From: CAZRHR01 sp964578885
GTDB lineage: Bacteria; Bacteroidota; Bacteroidia; CAIKAF01
Direction: 5' to 3'
Length of the DNA: 64,000 nucleotides
Assembly (NCBI GenBank): GCA_964578885.1
Contig: CAZOEO010000013.1
Location: 19,243 to 83,242, forward strand
Shown piece after piece: positions 1 to 8,708 of this stretch (within the stretch, counting starts at the first letter, position 1; each line of letters begins with the position of its first letter). The notes below the pieces were generated by a model that saw only the letters and a program-made list of their open reading frames with translations, was not told the origin of the DNA and made no database searches. The position numbers and the translations under genes were made by a program.

Positions 1-143
1 CATTTATCCATGCTTCCGGTGCGAAGATTATCTACAATAACCACTAAATTATCTGGATCTGCAGCCAGTTTATCTGCCATGCAAGAACCTACAAAACCGG
101 CCCCCCCGGTAATAAGGATATGTTTTTTAAATGATGTTTTCAT
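1..143 (-). CDS. NAD-dependent sugar-nucleotide epimerase/dehydratase, N-terminal fragment
   Basis: The window edge cuts this gene; only the first 47 codons are present. The N-terminus has a Rossmann nucleotide-binding motif GGAGFVGS at about residues 13-20, followed by VDNLRTGS, the acidic end of the second beta strand seen in extended short-chain dehydrogenases such as UDP-glucose 4-epimerase, UDP-glucuronate decarboxylase and dTDP-glucose 4,6-dehydratase. Its ATG overlaps the TGA of rfbA (ATGA), so it is probably translationally coupled to it. The pairing suggests a dTDP- or UDP-sugar pathway for surface glycan. The fragment is too short to choose the exact reaction. Confidence 0.85.
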   Translation of the reverse strand, partial: MKTSFKKHILITGGAGFVGSCMADKLAADPDNLVVIVDNLRTGSMDK

Positions 144-1006
144 GCGTTTTGTAAGATTTTTTGTAAGTACACGCCATAGCCGCTTTTCATGAGGGGTTGG
201 GCAATTTTTTCTAATTGTTCGGTGGAAATATAGCCCATTTCCCAGGCAATTTCTTCAACACAACCAATTTTCAAACCTTGCCGCTCTTCAATGACTTGTA
301 CATACTGAGAGGCTTGCATCAAAGAGGTGAACGTTCCTGTGTCCAGCCATGCCGTACCCCGGTCGAGGACTTCTACCCGGAGTTTTCCTTGTTCCAGATA
401 AATGCGATTCACGTCGGTAATTTCATATTCACCCCGTGGGCTTGGAGCCAATTCCCTGGCAATTTTCACCACCTGATTGTCATAAAAATACAATCCGGGG
501 ACAGCGTAGGAAGATTTTGGTTGTAAAGGCTTTTCTTCGATAGACAAGACTTTTCCATCGGGTCCAAATTCTACTACGCCGTAGCGTTCCGGGTCGCTTA
601 CGTGGTAGGCAAAAACCACGCCTCCATTGGGTTGTTGAAGGGTTTGGAGTTGTCGACCCAAACCGGTACCATGAAAAATATTATCTCCAAGCACCAATGC
701 CACGGAATCGTTTCCTATAAAACTTTCGCCAATCACAAAGGCTTGTGCCAAGCCATTAGGCACTTCCTGAATTCTGTACTCAAACCGGCAGCCCAGTCTT
801 GAGCCATCGCCCAAAAGTCGCATGAATCCTGCCTGGTCTTCCGGAGTGGTAATTATTAAAATCTCGCGAATGCCCGCCATCATTAACACCGACAAGGGAT
901 AATAAATCATCGGCTTGTCGTAAATGGGCATAAGTTGTTTGGAAATACCCTGCGTAATTGGATACAAACGGGTTCCTGACCCACCGGCTAAAACAATTCC
1001 TTTCAT
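140..1006 (-). CDS. rfbA: glucose-1-phosphate thymidylyltransferase
   Basis: This 288-residue protein has the usual length and opening of RfbA/RmlA: GGSGTRLYP at residues 8-16 (nucleotide-binding loop), then KQLMPIYDKPMIYYPL and LGDNIFHG. It makes dTDP-glucose from dTTP and glucose 1-phosphate, the first step towards dTDP-rhamnose and related 6-deoxysugars in the cytoplasm. It starts 3 nt after the stop of the upstream RND exporter gene and overlaps the following epimerase gene by 4 nt, so the three form one operon. The family assignment is firm. Which deoxysugar is made cannot be told, because the rest of the pathway is outside the window. Confidence 0.97.
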   Translation of the reverse strand: MKGIVLAGGSGTRLYPITQGISKQLMPIYDKPMIYYPLSVLMMAGIREILIITTPEDQAGFMRLLGDGSRLGCRFEYRIQEVPNGLAQAFVIGESFIGNDSVALVLGDNIFHGTGLGRQLQTLQQPNGGVVFAYHVSDPERYGVVEFGPDGKVLSIEEKPLQPKSSYAVPGLYFYDNQVVKIARELAPSPRGEYEITDVNRIYLEQGKLRVEVLDRGTAWLDTGTFTSLMQASQYVQVIEERQGLKIGCVEEIAWEMGYISTEQLEKIAQPLMKSGYGVYLQKILQNA

Positions 1007-1009
1007 AGC

Positions 1010-3415
1010 TTAATGATCATTCAATTCATGGTTTCCGGAAGTTGTTGGCGCATCATTTGAAATAGGCGCCCTTTCCTCCTCTACTTCTTCTAGTGTATTA
1101 TAACTCGCGTACTGGTTATCCATTTCTTTCTTTTGCAGGGAAATGAGCAAGGACGGCAAAAGCGTCAGGTTGGTAATCATGGCCACGAGCAAGGTCATGG
1201 AAACCAAAATACCCAGGGCCACTGTCCCGCCGAATTCCGAGCCTATGAATATAGAAAATCCGAAGAAAAGAATCACAGAGGTGTAAGCCATGCTTAATGC
1301 GGTATCGTTTAATGCCTTATGCACAGCAGGTCGAATATACCCTTTCATCAGTTTTAAATCCTGGCGGTATTTCGATAAAAAGTGAATGGTATCATCTACA
1401 GAAATGCCAAAAGCCACAGAAAAAATGAGGGAAGTTGAGGCTTTCAGCGGAATGCCAAACCATCCCATGATGCCGGCAGTAAACAGCAGCGGAATAAAAT
1501 TGGGCAAAATGGAAATAAGGGCCATTTTAATGCTTCTGAACATCACAGCCATAATCAAGGCAATGAGTAAAATGGCCAACAAAAGACTCATGACTAAATT
1601 TTTAACCAAATAGTCGGTGGCCTGTAGCATCACGATGCCGGCGCCGGTCAGCACCACAGTTTCTCCGGTTTCCCCAAATACTTGCTGCGCCATATCCATC
1701 ATTTTGGCTTTAATGGCGTGCATTTCGTAAGTGCCCATGTCTTCCATCCTGGCCTGAATCCGCATGATTTGTTTGGTCGAATCCATGTAGGATTTGGTGA
1801 GGGGGAGGGCCGTTTCTTTTTGGGAACCACTGAGGTATCGGCCAAGTAGGGACAAATCCAGTGAAGAAGGAAGCACGTACGCTTCCGGTAAATTGCTGTA
1901 AAGTGCTTGATTTCCTGTTTTTACCAGTTCAATCATGCTCATTGGCCGAGACAATGCCGGTAGGGTCTGTAAGCTGTCCTGAAAGGCTTCGATTCGCCGC
2001 CAGAATTTTAAATCTTTGCTCGCACCGCCTGGTTTTCCACAATCTACCATCACTTCAATGGGCATGACGCCACCAAAATGGGTTTCAAAAAAACGCAAAT
2101 CATCAAACGTTCTGGAATTTTTTGGAATGTCGTCGGACATTTTTCCACTTGGAACAATCCGCATGGCACCCAAGATGGAGAAAATGGTTAAAGCACTGAT
2201 GGACAGATAAATGTATTTTCTTCTGCGTGCCACATGAAATGTGAGCCAAGCCGTAAGCATGCTGGTGCCTTTTCGTTTTAAATGGTGTAAATGGCGGTGC
2301 TTGGGTGGTGGGAAAAGGGAAAAAAGAATAGGAATGAGGACGATGGAAAGTAAGAAAAGGGAAAAAACGGAAGCGGAAGCCAGCAGGCCAAACTCCACGA
2401 GCAGTCGGCTATTGGTGCTAATAAGGGTGCCAAAACCGATGGCGGTGGTTGCGTTGGTTAGAAAAATGGACCTGCCGGTCTTTTGTATCACCCGCGTTAA
2501 TCCACGCATTTTGTTGCCATGAAGCAAAAATTCCTGGTGAAATTTGGTGATCATGTACACGGCATTTGGCACACCAATCACAATCATGAGCGGAGGAATG
2601 AGTCCGGTAAGCGTCGTGATTTTAAACCCAAAAAGGACCAATAAGCCGCTGCTCCATGCAATGCCTGTGGCCACCACGAGCAATGGAATAATAATCGCAA
2701 TGGCAGACCGAAAGAACAAAAACAACACCAATGAAGTCATGACTGCGGCCAGCAGGGTGAACAAAAGAATTTCTTTTTTCGAGCGACGGATGGAGTCCGT
2801 ACGGATAAAAGGCAAGCCGGAGATATGAAGTTCTGTGCCCGTATTTTTTTCAAAATAAGCCAACTCTCTTTCGATATCAGAAATCAGTGGTTCACGGGCT
2901 TTGCTGTTTACGATGGATGGGTCAAGGCCCGCCATTAAAACAAAAATGCGGTGGTTTTTATCCCAAAGTACATCCTGATAAGCGGGCGCCAATTGCAATT
3001 GGCGGTTTAGTTCCGCTTGATTATGAATGATATCCGGGTTGAAAAGAGGCTTTGTTTCAAACGCGCGGAGACTATCGTTTCGGTGAATGGTTTGGGCGGA
3101 TAAAGCCGAAAGAGTCCACTGAACCGAAGGAATGGCACGAAGTTGCGCTTCCATGCGAATCCATTCCGACGCACAACAAGACATAAAATCGTCGCTTTCC
3201 AACGCCATGAAAACCACGTTGGCCTCCTCGCCAAATCGTTCTTGAAACAAGTGGTAATCGATGGCAACAGGTTCAGAAGCAGGCAAGACCTCTCCTGGTT
3301 TATAACTCATTTCTGCGCGCGTAGCCAGCAGCCCTAATGCCGCCGTTAGCACGCCCGTAGCCACCAGCAGCGAAATCCGTTGCCGGAGAATGAAAGATGC
3401 GACCTTACTCCACAT
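1010..3415 (-). CDS. MMPL/RND-superfamily exporter
   Basis: A protein of about 801 residues with two copies of an RND-type unit: one N-terminal membrane helix, a large extracytoplasmic loop, then a block of five helices, repeated once. Each helical block has the conserved acidic turns of the family (GVPNAVYM and GISVDDTIHFLSKYRQ); the second has the paired Asp typical of proton-coupled RND proteins. MMPL-type and hopanoid/lipid RND proteins export lipids or glycolipids across the inner membrane. I start it at the ATG at 3415 because TACCTTCG lies 13 nt upstream; an ATG at 3439 and a TTG at 3460 are alternatives. It leads an operon with rfbA and an epimerase, which hints at a glycolipid or surface-polymer substrate, but this is inference. 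Confidence 0.85.
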   Translation of the reverse strand: MWSKVASFILRQRISLLVATGVLTAALGLLATRAEMSYKPGEVLPASEPVAIDYHLFQERFGEEANVVFMALESDDFMSCCASEWIRMEAQLRAIPSVQWTLSALSAQTIHRNDSLRAFETKPLFNPDIIHNQAELNRQLQLAPAYQDVLWDKNHRIFVLMAGLDPSIVNSKAREPLISDIERELAYFEKNTGTELHISGLPFIRTDSIRRSKKEILLFTLLAAVMTSLVLFLFFRSAIAIIIPLLVVATGIAWSSGLLVLFGFKITTLTGLIPPLMIVIGVPNAVYMITKFHQEFLLHGNKMRGLTRVIQKTGRSIFLTNATTAIGFGTLISTNSRLLVEFGLLASASVFSLFLLSIVLIPILFSLFPPPKHRHLHHLKRKGTSMLTAWLTFHVARRRKYIYLSISALTIFSILGAMRIVPSGKMSDDIPKNSRTFDDLRFFETHFGGVMPIEVMVDCGKPGGASKDLKFWRRIEAFQDSLQTLPALSRPMSMIELVKTGNQALYSNLPEAYVLPSSLDLSLLGRYLSGSQKETALPLTKSYMDSTKQIMRIQARMEDMGTYEMHAIKAKMMDMAQQVFGETGETVVLTGAGIVMLQATDYLVKNLVMSLLLAILLIALIMAVMFRSIKMALISILPNFIPLLFTAGIMGWFGIPLKASTSLIFSVAFGISVDDTIHFLSKYRQDLKLMKGYIRPAVHKALNDTALSMAYTSVILFFGFSIFIGSEFGGTVALGILVSMTLLVAMITNLTLLPSLLISLQKKEMDNQYASYNTLEEVEEERAPISNDAPTTSGNHELNDH

Positions 3416-3428
3416 GAAATTCTGGGCA

Positions 3429-3436
3429 CGAAGGTA
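3429..3436 (-). promoter_or_regulatory. -7 element variant of the RND exporter operon
   Basis: Reads TACCTTCG on the minus strand, one mismatch from TAnnTTTG, 13 nt before the ATG at 3415. It sits back to back with the plus-strand element at 3474, making a compact divergent promoter region. Confidence 0.45.
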
Positions 3437-3473
3437 CATAAACCAAGGTTTGGATTTCAACCAAAATAATTTT

Positions 3474-3481
3474 CATCTTTA
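3474..3481 (+). promoter_or_regulatory. -7 element of the LolC/E-like gene
   Basis: Reads CATCTTTA (two mismatches from TAnnTTTG) with 4 nt to the ATG at 3486. The weak match is supported by the same 3-6 nt spacing seen at many other genes here. It implies a near-leaderless transcript and argues against an upstream in-frame start at 3390. Confidence 0.5.
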
Positions 3482-3485
3482 CACC

Positions 3486-4679
3486 ATGGGCCGTTTCCTA
3501 TTTTCTTTGCGTCTGGCCTGGCGGTATCTGGTCTCAAGAAAGTCCAGAAATGTAGTGCACATGATCACCGGACTCTCCTTAGGTGCCATCTTTGTGGTGT
3601 CTGCCGCGTTGGTCGTGATTCTTTCTGCATTTAATGGACTGGAAGACAAAATTGTAGCTTCGTTGAATGTCCTGGATCCGCCCCTGTTGGCCATTCCTGT
3701 TTCGGGTAAAACGGCTGCCGTATCGCCGGAACAATGGAACCAACTCCTGGCGTTGCCCGAAGTGCAAGGCGTGTCCCGTATTTTGGAAGAAAGCGTCCTG
3801 TTAATGTATGGCAGCGAGCAAATGGTCGCTGTGGTGCGCGGTGTGGATGAACATTATCTGGATCTTTTTCAGTTTTCCAATCACATGGTAGAAGGTGAAG
3901 CCGCTCTTTTTTCCCGCGGAAATCCCGGTGCATTGATGGGGGAAGCCCTCGCCGACCGATTGGGATTAAGAATCGATGATCCCTTTACCCGCTTGCAACT
4001 CTACGCCCCAAAATCTGGAAAAGTAGATCTTTTTCAACCTTTCCGGGAACTGGTGCTTCCGCCTGCCGGCGTGTTCTTTATTCCGCAGGAAGCCAATCGG
4101 AATTTATGTCTGATTCCATTAGAAGCCGCCGCACAGTTATTCGGGAAAAAAGGAGAAGTATCGGCCCTGCATCTGGTGACAAAGCCTGGTAAATCCGTGC
4201 GAAAATTGAAACCGGTGGTGGCAGAAATATTAGGCGAGAACTGGATGCTTCAGGATCGGTTAGAGCAGCATGAAGCCATTCATAAAATTTTACGGGCCGA
4301 AAAACTGATGGTACTGCTGATTGTGGGATTTATCTTGTTGATTGCCAGTTTCAATCTAATTTCTGTTCAAACCCTTTTGCTCGTGGAAAAGCAAAAGGAT
4401 TTACGCATCCTCTGGTCCATGGGCGCCGAATGGGCAGATATTCGAAAGATTTTCATGTTGTTAGGTACTTTAGTAAGTGCGTTGGGTGGATTTTTTGGTG
4501 TCATTTTCGGTTTGGTTATTGTTGGCCTGCAATGGTGGACCGGCTGGTATCGGTTAAATGAGGTGGAAGCCTATCCGGTGGTGGTGAAAGGAATGGATGT
4601 GTTGGTGGTGCTGACCATGGTGATGTCGTTGGGAGCTTTGGTTTCCTGGTGGCGCATGAGAAATGTAGATTTGTCCTAA
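3486..4679 (+). CDS. LolC/LolE-type ABC transporter permease (FtsX family)
   Basis: A 397-residue inner-membrane protein with the LolC/E/FtsX layout: one helix near residues 26-48 in the segment HMITGLSLGAIFVVSAALVV, a periplasmic MacB-like domain, and three C-terminal helices from about residue 280 onward, including LRILWSMGAEWADIRKIF, the coupling-loop region of this family. In Proteobacteria LolCE with the LolD ATPase extracts lipoproteins from the inner membrane; Bacteroidota carry homologues of this kind, often as a single subunit. No LolD ATPase gene is adjacent. The start is the ATG at 3486, because a promoter core ends 4 nt before it and the extended N-terminus would overlap the divergent RND gene. 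Confidence 0.88.
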   Translation: MGRFLFSLRLAWRYLVSRKSRNVVHMITGLSLGAIFVVSAALVVILSAFNGLEDKIVASLNVLDPPLLAIPVSGKTAAVSPEQWNQLLALPEVQGVSRILEESVLLMYGSEQMVAVVRGVDEHYLDLFQFSNHMVEGEAALFSRGNPGALMGEALADRLGLRIDDPFTRLQLYAPKSGKVDLFQPFRELVLPPAGVFFIPQEANRNLCLIPLEAAAQLFGKKGEVSALHLVTKPGKSVRKLKPVVAEILGENWMLQDRLEQHEAIHKILRAEKLMVLLIVGFILLIASFNLISVQTLLLVEKQKDLRILWSMGAEWADIRKIFMLLGTLVSALGGFFGVIFGLVIVGLQWWTGWYRLNEVEAYPVVVKGMDVLVVLTMVMSLGALVSWWRMRNVDLS

Positions 4680-4751
4680 GTAATCCTTTTTCCCGAAACG
4701 TCGACTTACAGGATTCTTAGAGATTTTTGTTATCATTTTAAGGGCAAGCTG

Positions 4752-4759
4752 TATCTTTC
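4752..4759 (+). promoter_or_regulatory. -7 element of the copper monooxygenase-like gene
   Basis: Reads TATCTTTC, one mismatch from TAnnTTTG, ending 4 nt before the ATG at 4764; predicts a leaderless or near-leaderless mRNA. Confidence 0.6.
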
Positions 4760-4763
4760 ATTC

Positions 4764-6326
4764 ATGAAAAATTTTCTTGTAATCAGTTTGTTCAGTCTTT
4801 TTTCATCTGCCCTGTCTGCCCAGCAGCCCACATGGTCGGAACAAATTGCCTGTATTTCTTTTTCCCGTTGCACACCTTGTCATCATCCGGGTGGGCCGGC
4901 GCCTTTTTCCATGATGACGTATGCCGACGTGTTTCCGGCCCGGTTTGCCATTCGGAATGCGGTACAAACGAAGTTTATGCCACCATGGCCTCCCGATCCC
5001 ACCTATGCCCGACACGCCTTTGAGCGCGCGTTAACCCAATCTGAAATAGATGAAATCGTCCTTTGGGTAAACCAAGGCGCGCCCGAAGGAAATCCTGCCA
5101 ATTTGCCCTCGCCGCCTGCGTATAACAACGCCTCACAATTGACGCAAGTGAGCTGGACCGGCAGAATGCCCGAGTACACCAACACCATTTCCGGGGAAGA
5201 TTATCGCTGTTTCCTGATTCCTGTGAACAATGCCACACCTCAAACCATTACGGCGGTGGAAGTAGTTCCGGGTAATACATCCATGGTGCACCATGTGTTG
5301 GTGTATCAGGACAATTCCTCCACGCCGGCACAACTGGATGCGGCGGATCCGCTTCCGGGATATTCCAATTTCGGAGGCGTGGGAAGTCCGAATGCCAAAT
5401 TGATTGGCGCATGGGTTCCCGGTTCTTCGCCGATGGTTTTTCCCGCCGGCACCGGCATCCCCATTCCCGCCAACGGGCAAATTGTGATTCAAGTCCATTA
5501 TCCGGTCGGAACGCTCAATAAAACAGATTCTACCCGCATCAATCTGACCTTTGGCAGTGGCGGTTTGCGCGAAATCGCTTTGGATCCGGCCCTGAATCAC
5601 TACACCAATCTGAACGAACCATTGGCCATCCCTCCGGGACAAATCAAATCCTTTTATGCAGAGCGAACCATTCCTGTGCCGGTTACCCTTTTATCCGTAG
5701 CGCCACACATGCATTTACTTGGGAAATCCATTAAAGTATTTGCCGTAAAACCCAACAACGATACGGTGCCCCTGATTCACATCCCTAAATGGGATTTTGC
5801 CTGGCAAGGATCTTACGATTTAAAGCGTGCCGTTACGTTTCCCGCGGGCACAAAAATTCGTGCCGAAGCCGTATACGACAACACCTCTGCGAATCCATGG
5901 AATCCAAGCAATCCACCCCAATGGGTTTATGCCGGTGAAGCCACCACCGATGAAATGATGGTGGTGTATTTTTCTTATCTGATTCCTTCCTTTGCGGCCG
6001 ATACGAATATCGTGATAGATCCACATGATACCCAACCGACCTGGATGGGTTGTGAATTCCTGGGCGAATCCACTTTTTCGCCTGTTGCATCCATTCAGGT
6101 GTATCCACAACCTGCCCGGTCAGAAGTGCATTTAACAGGCTGGCCCGCTTATTTTACGAGTGACATACTCGTGTATCAAATGTTGGGGAAAAAAGTTTGG
6201 GAAGGGCGCCTGGAGGCCGATGAAACAGGTAAGGCAACCTTATCCTTTCCCGGTTTGGCTTCTGGAAAATATGTGGTTTGGCTCGCCAAAACAGGACAAA
6301 GGATTCCTGTCATGTTGGTGGAGTAA
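4764..6326 (+). CDS. secreted cytochrome c / copper type II monooxygenase-like protein with T9SS sorting domain
   Basis: The 520-residue precursor begins with a signal peptide (about residues 1-19, ending SALSA). Residues 36-40 are CTPCH, a covalent haem c site, followed by the APF...MPPW stretch typical of cytochrome modules fused to peptidylglycine-monooxygenase-like domains. The middle holds candidate copper ligands in the order expected for PHM/DBH-type enzymes: H176-H177, H245, the HMH at 315-317 and M398 or M399. The last 85 residues (from about 437, VYPQPARSEV) form a T9SS type A sorting domain, so the protein should cross the outer membrane. Known relatives hydroxylate substrates with copper and a reductant; the substrate here is unknown. 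A gap of about 147 bp follows before the next gene. Confidence 0.85.
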   Translation: MKNFLVISLFSLFSSALSAQQPTWSEQIACISFSRCTPCHHPGGPAPFSMMTYADVFPARFAIRNAVQTKFMPPWPPDPTYARHAFERALTQSEIDEIVLWVNQGAPEGNPANLPSPPAYNNASQLTQVSWTGRMPEYTNTISGEDYRCFLIPVNNATPQTITAVEVVPGNTSMVHHVLVYQDNSSTPAQLDAADPLPGYSNFGGVGSPNAKLIGAWVPGSSPMVFPAGTGIPIPANGQIVIQVHYPVGTLNKTDSTRINLTFGSGGLREIALDPALNHYTNLNEPLAIPPGQIKSFYAERTIPVPVTLLSVAPHMHLLGKSIKVFAVKPNNDTVPLIHIPKWDFAWQGSYDLKRAVTFPAGTKIRAEAVYDNTSANPWNPSNPPQWVYAGEATTDEMMVVYFSYLIPSFAADTNIVIDPHDTQPTWMGCEFLGESTFSPVASIQVYPQPARSEVHLTGWPAYFTSDILVYQMLGKKVWEGRLEADETGKATLSFPGLASGKYVVWLAKTGQRIPVMLVE

Positions 6327-6473
6327 GAGCGATGAGATCCTGCTTCCGGAGAAAGCGAGATACATAAAACGTTTCAGCCCTCATATTTTCATTCCGTTTT
6401 TAAAGGGGGGAAGGCACCGTTTCCTGCTTTCTATCCCGAACAGAATCCGTAATTTGTACCAAATTCTAAAGGT

Positions 6474-8120
6474 ATGTTACGTTTTTCTGTCGGCATGGTG
6501 CTGATGCTCTGGGCTTGCGGTGGTCCAGGAACTTTTTCCCCGTCTCCCATTACCTTGTCGGAAGATTCGCTTTCCATGGTAAAGCAGCGGCTGGCAACTT
6601 ATCAAACGGTACCGCTTACTGCAGATCTTTCCCACCTTACGGCTGAAGAAAAACAGATGATTTCTCTGTTCATTCAGGCGGCGGACATCATGGATAGTCT
6701 TTTTTGGGAGCAGGCTTACGGACCCGCGGCACCTTTGCTGGAACGCATCACCCAACCGGAAGTGCAGCGTTTTGTGGAAATCAATTACGGCCCTTGGGAC
6801 AGATTGAATAACAATGAACCTTTTTTGCCCGGAGTCGGTCCAAAACCACCCGGCGCCAATTTATATCCACCTGACCTGGATGAAGCCACGTTTTCTGCAT
6901 GGAATCATCCGGATAAAAGTCAGATGTACAGCATGGTCAGATATTTGACGAATGGGGAAAAGCAAGTGATTCCTTATTCCGAATTTTTTAAGCCGCAGTT
7001 GAATCGTGCCGCGGAATTGCTCAAAAAAGCAGCCGCTTTGTCTACCGATTTGCGGCTAAAAAAATATCTTGAACTGCGTGCAGAAGCCTTTTTGTCGAAT
7101 GATTATTACGCCTCTGATCTGGCTTGGATGGAAAAGGGCGGGAATTTGGATTTGGTGATAGGGCCCATTGAAAATTATGAAGACAAGTTGGCGGGAGCGC
7201 GTACCTCCTTCGAGGCGTATGTGTTGGTAAAAGATCCTGTTTGGAGTGCCCGATTAGAGAAATATACGCCATTGCTTCCCGTTTTGCAGAAAGGTCTTCC
7301 GGTGCCGGATGCGTATAAACCGACCTTACAGGATGCCGGTTCCGAGATCAATGCATACGATGTTTTGTACTATGCAGGCGATTGTAACTCCGGTTCCAAA
7401 ACCATTGCCATCAATTTACCCAACGATGAGCGTATTCAAACCCAAAAAGGCACGCGCCGGCTTCAGTTGAAAAATGCCATTCGGGCCAAGTACGACGCCA
7501 TTATGGTGCCGATAACCAAAGCATTATTGGTTCCTGAACAAGCAGACATGGTGAATTTTGACGCGTTTTTTTCTACCATTATGTTTCATGAAGTGGCCCA
7601 TGGATTGGGTGTGAAAACCCTCGTAGATGGTTCGGGAAAAACGGTTTCCGAAGCTCTTGGTCCTCATTACGCGGCCATTGAAGAAGGGAAAGCAGACATT
7701 CTTGGACTATATATGATTCGCCAACTGCACGCCATGGGCGAAGTAGAAGGTTCGTTGGAATCGTATTACGTCACCTTTATGGCCGGGATTTTTCGATCTG
7801 TCCGTTTTGGTGTGGCCTCGGCCCATGGAAAAGCCAACATGGTTCGCTTTAATTATTTCCTGAAGGAAGGCGCATTTTCACGTGACCCGGCTACCGGTAA
7901 GTACCGCGTTCACCCGGAGAAAATGGAAAAAGCCATGGAAGGGCTTTCATTACTGCTTTTAACCATTCAGGGCGATGGCAACGCAAAGGCTGCCGGAGAA
8001 CTTCTGGAAAAAGAAGGTAAAATTAGTGCCCAGCTTCAATCGGATTTGGATCGCTTGTCCGAACAGAATATTCCGGTAGATATTATCTTCGAACAAGGCG
8101 CCAAAACCTTAGGACTTTAA
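6474..8120 (+). CDS. M49 (dipeptidyl peptidase III)-like lipoprotein
   Basis: The 548-residue protein starts with a short lipoprotein signal peptide ending LWAC (Cys at residue 15), so it is probably anchored in the envelope. The zinc site reads HEVAH at 372-376 with EEGKAD at 403-408, the order seen in the M49 peptidase clan; classical DPP III has HExxGH with one extra residue, while this protein has a plain HExxH. The fold-specific segments NLPNDERI and GPHYAAIEEGKAD also match bacterial M49-like proteins. It likely trims dipeptides from oligopeptides. It is followed 3 nt later by a small secreted protein and is probably co-transcribed with it. Confidence 0.8.
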   Translation: MLRFSVGMVLMLWACGGPGTFSPSPITLSEDSLSMVKQRLATYQTVPLTADLSHLTAEEKQMISLFIQAADIMDSLFWEQAYGPAAPLLERITQPEVQRFVEINYGPWDRLNNNEPFLPGVGPKPPGANLYPPDLDEATFSAWNHPDKSQMYSMVRYLTNGEKQVIPYSEFFKPQLNRAAELLKKAAALSTDLRLKKYLELRAEAFLSNDYYASDLAWMEKGGNLDLVIGPIENYEDKLAGARTSFEAYVLVKDPVWSARLEKYTPLLPVLQKGLPVPDAYKPTLQDAGSEINAYDVLYYAGDCNSGSKTIAINLPNDERIQTQKGTRRLQLKNAIRAKYDAIMVPITKALLVPEQADMVNFDAFFSTIMFHEVAHGLGVKTLVDGSGKTVSEALGPHYAAIEEGKADILGLYMIRQLHAMGEVEGSLESYYVTFMAGIFRSVRFGVASAHGKANMVRFNYFLKEGAFSRDPATGKYRVHPEKMEKAMEGLSLLLLTIQGDGNAKAAGELLEKEGKISAQLQSDLDRLSEQNIPVDIIFEQGAKTLGL

Positions 8121-8123
8121 ACC

Positions 8124-8666
8124 ATGAAAAAGATCATTTCCTTGTTTTCTTTCATTCTCTTTATGAGCGTATTAACTGCGCAAGGGGGATTGCAATTCAA
8201 TCGGGTTTTTACATTAACGGATCAAACCCAGACCGTGCCGGCCAACAAAGTGTGGAAGGTAACGGCCGTATTTGGTCAGGAAACCCGTGTGAACGAATGC
8301 GTAGATTTTTCCTCAACCTCTACCCATGAGGTGGGACCACGAGCGCGTTGTGGTTCGGCCGGGTTGCCTGCCGCCGTTTCTGCCAGATTCAACTATTCGA
8401 TTCGCGGAATCGTATTGAATGGTATTAATGTGGCGTTTTCTTTGTCTGGATTTGGGCAATGTCCCAGTTCCAGTTTAACACTTACAAATAGTTGTACAGG
8501 AACTACCTATGGTTGTAATTATTTTCAAAATCCCGCCGATTGGTCTTGTGTCAATATGCCAAACGATCCCAATTTATTACCCATTTGGCTAGCGGCGGGC
8601 AGCACCTTGCGCACCCTGGGGCCCAATACCTTTGCATCTGTCATTGAATTTAACATTGTTCCCTGA
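8124..8666 (+). CDS. small secreted protein of unknown function (VPxxKVWKV...SVIEFN type)
   Basis: A 180-residue protein with a signal peptide (about 1-19, ending LTAQ) and no recognised domain. It contains several cysteines in the middle (NECVDF, SCTGTTYGC, WSCVN). It begins GGLQFNRV and has VPANKVWKVTAV near residue 38 and SVIEFNIVP at the very end. The same three landmarks occur in the 141-residue protein at 42851-43276 on the other strand, so the two are paralogues. It sits 3 nt after the M49-like peptidase gene. Function is not known; an exported beta-sandwich is a guess. Confidence 0.8.
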   Translation: MKKIISLFSFILFMSVLTAQGGLQFNRVFTLTDQTQTVPANKVWKVTAVFGQETRVNECVDFSSTSTHEVGPRARCGSAGLPAAVSARFNYSIRGIVLNGINVAFSLSGFGQCPSSSLTLTNSCTGTTYGCNYFQNPADWSCVNMPNDPNLLPIWLAAGSTLRTLGPNTFASVIEFNIVP

Positions 8667-8676
8667 TTTCAGGGCG

Positions 8677-8684
8677 TATCTTTG
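8677..8684 (+). promoter_or_regulatory. -7 element of thyA-folA
   Basis: Perfect TATCTTTG, 24 nt before the thyA ATG at 8709. A TTG start at 8682 would lie inside this element, so the ATG at 8709 is preferred. Confidence 0.7.
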
Positions 8685-8708
8685 TATGGTGCCTCAAAAG
8701 ACCATGTC

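Noticed and set aside
3416..3460. TTG at 3460 as start of the RND exporter
   Set aside because: It would place the promoter core TACCTTCG inside the gene and leave only 25 bp to the divergent start; the ATG at 3415 is better.
6160..6504. 114-codon frame overlapping the end of the copper monooxygenase-like gene
   Set aside because: It overlaps the T9SS domain in another frame, and its sequence is not protein-like.
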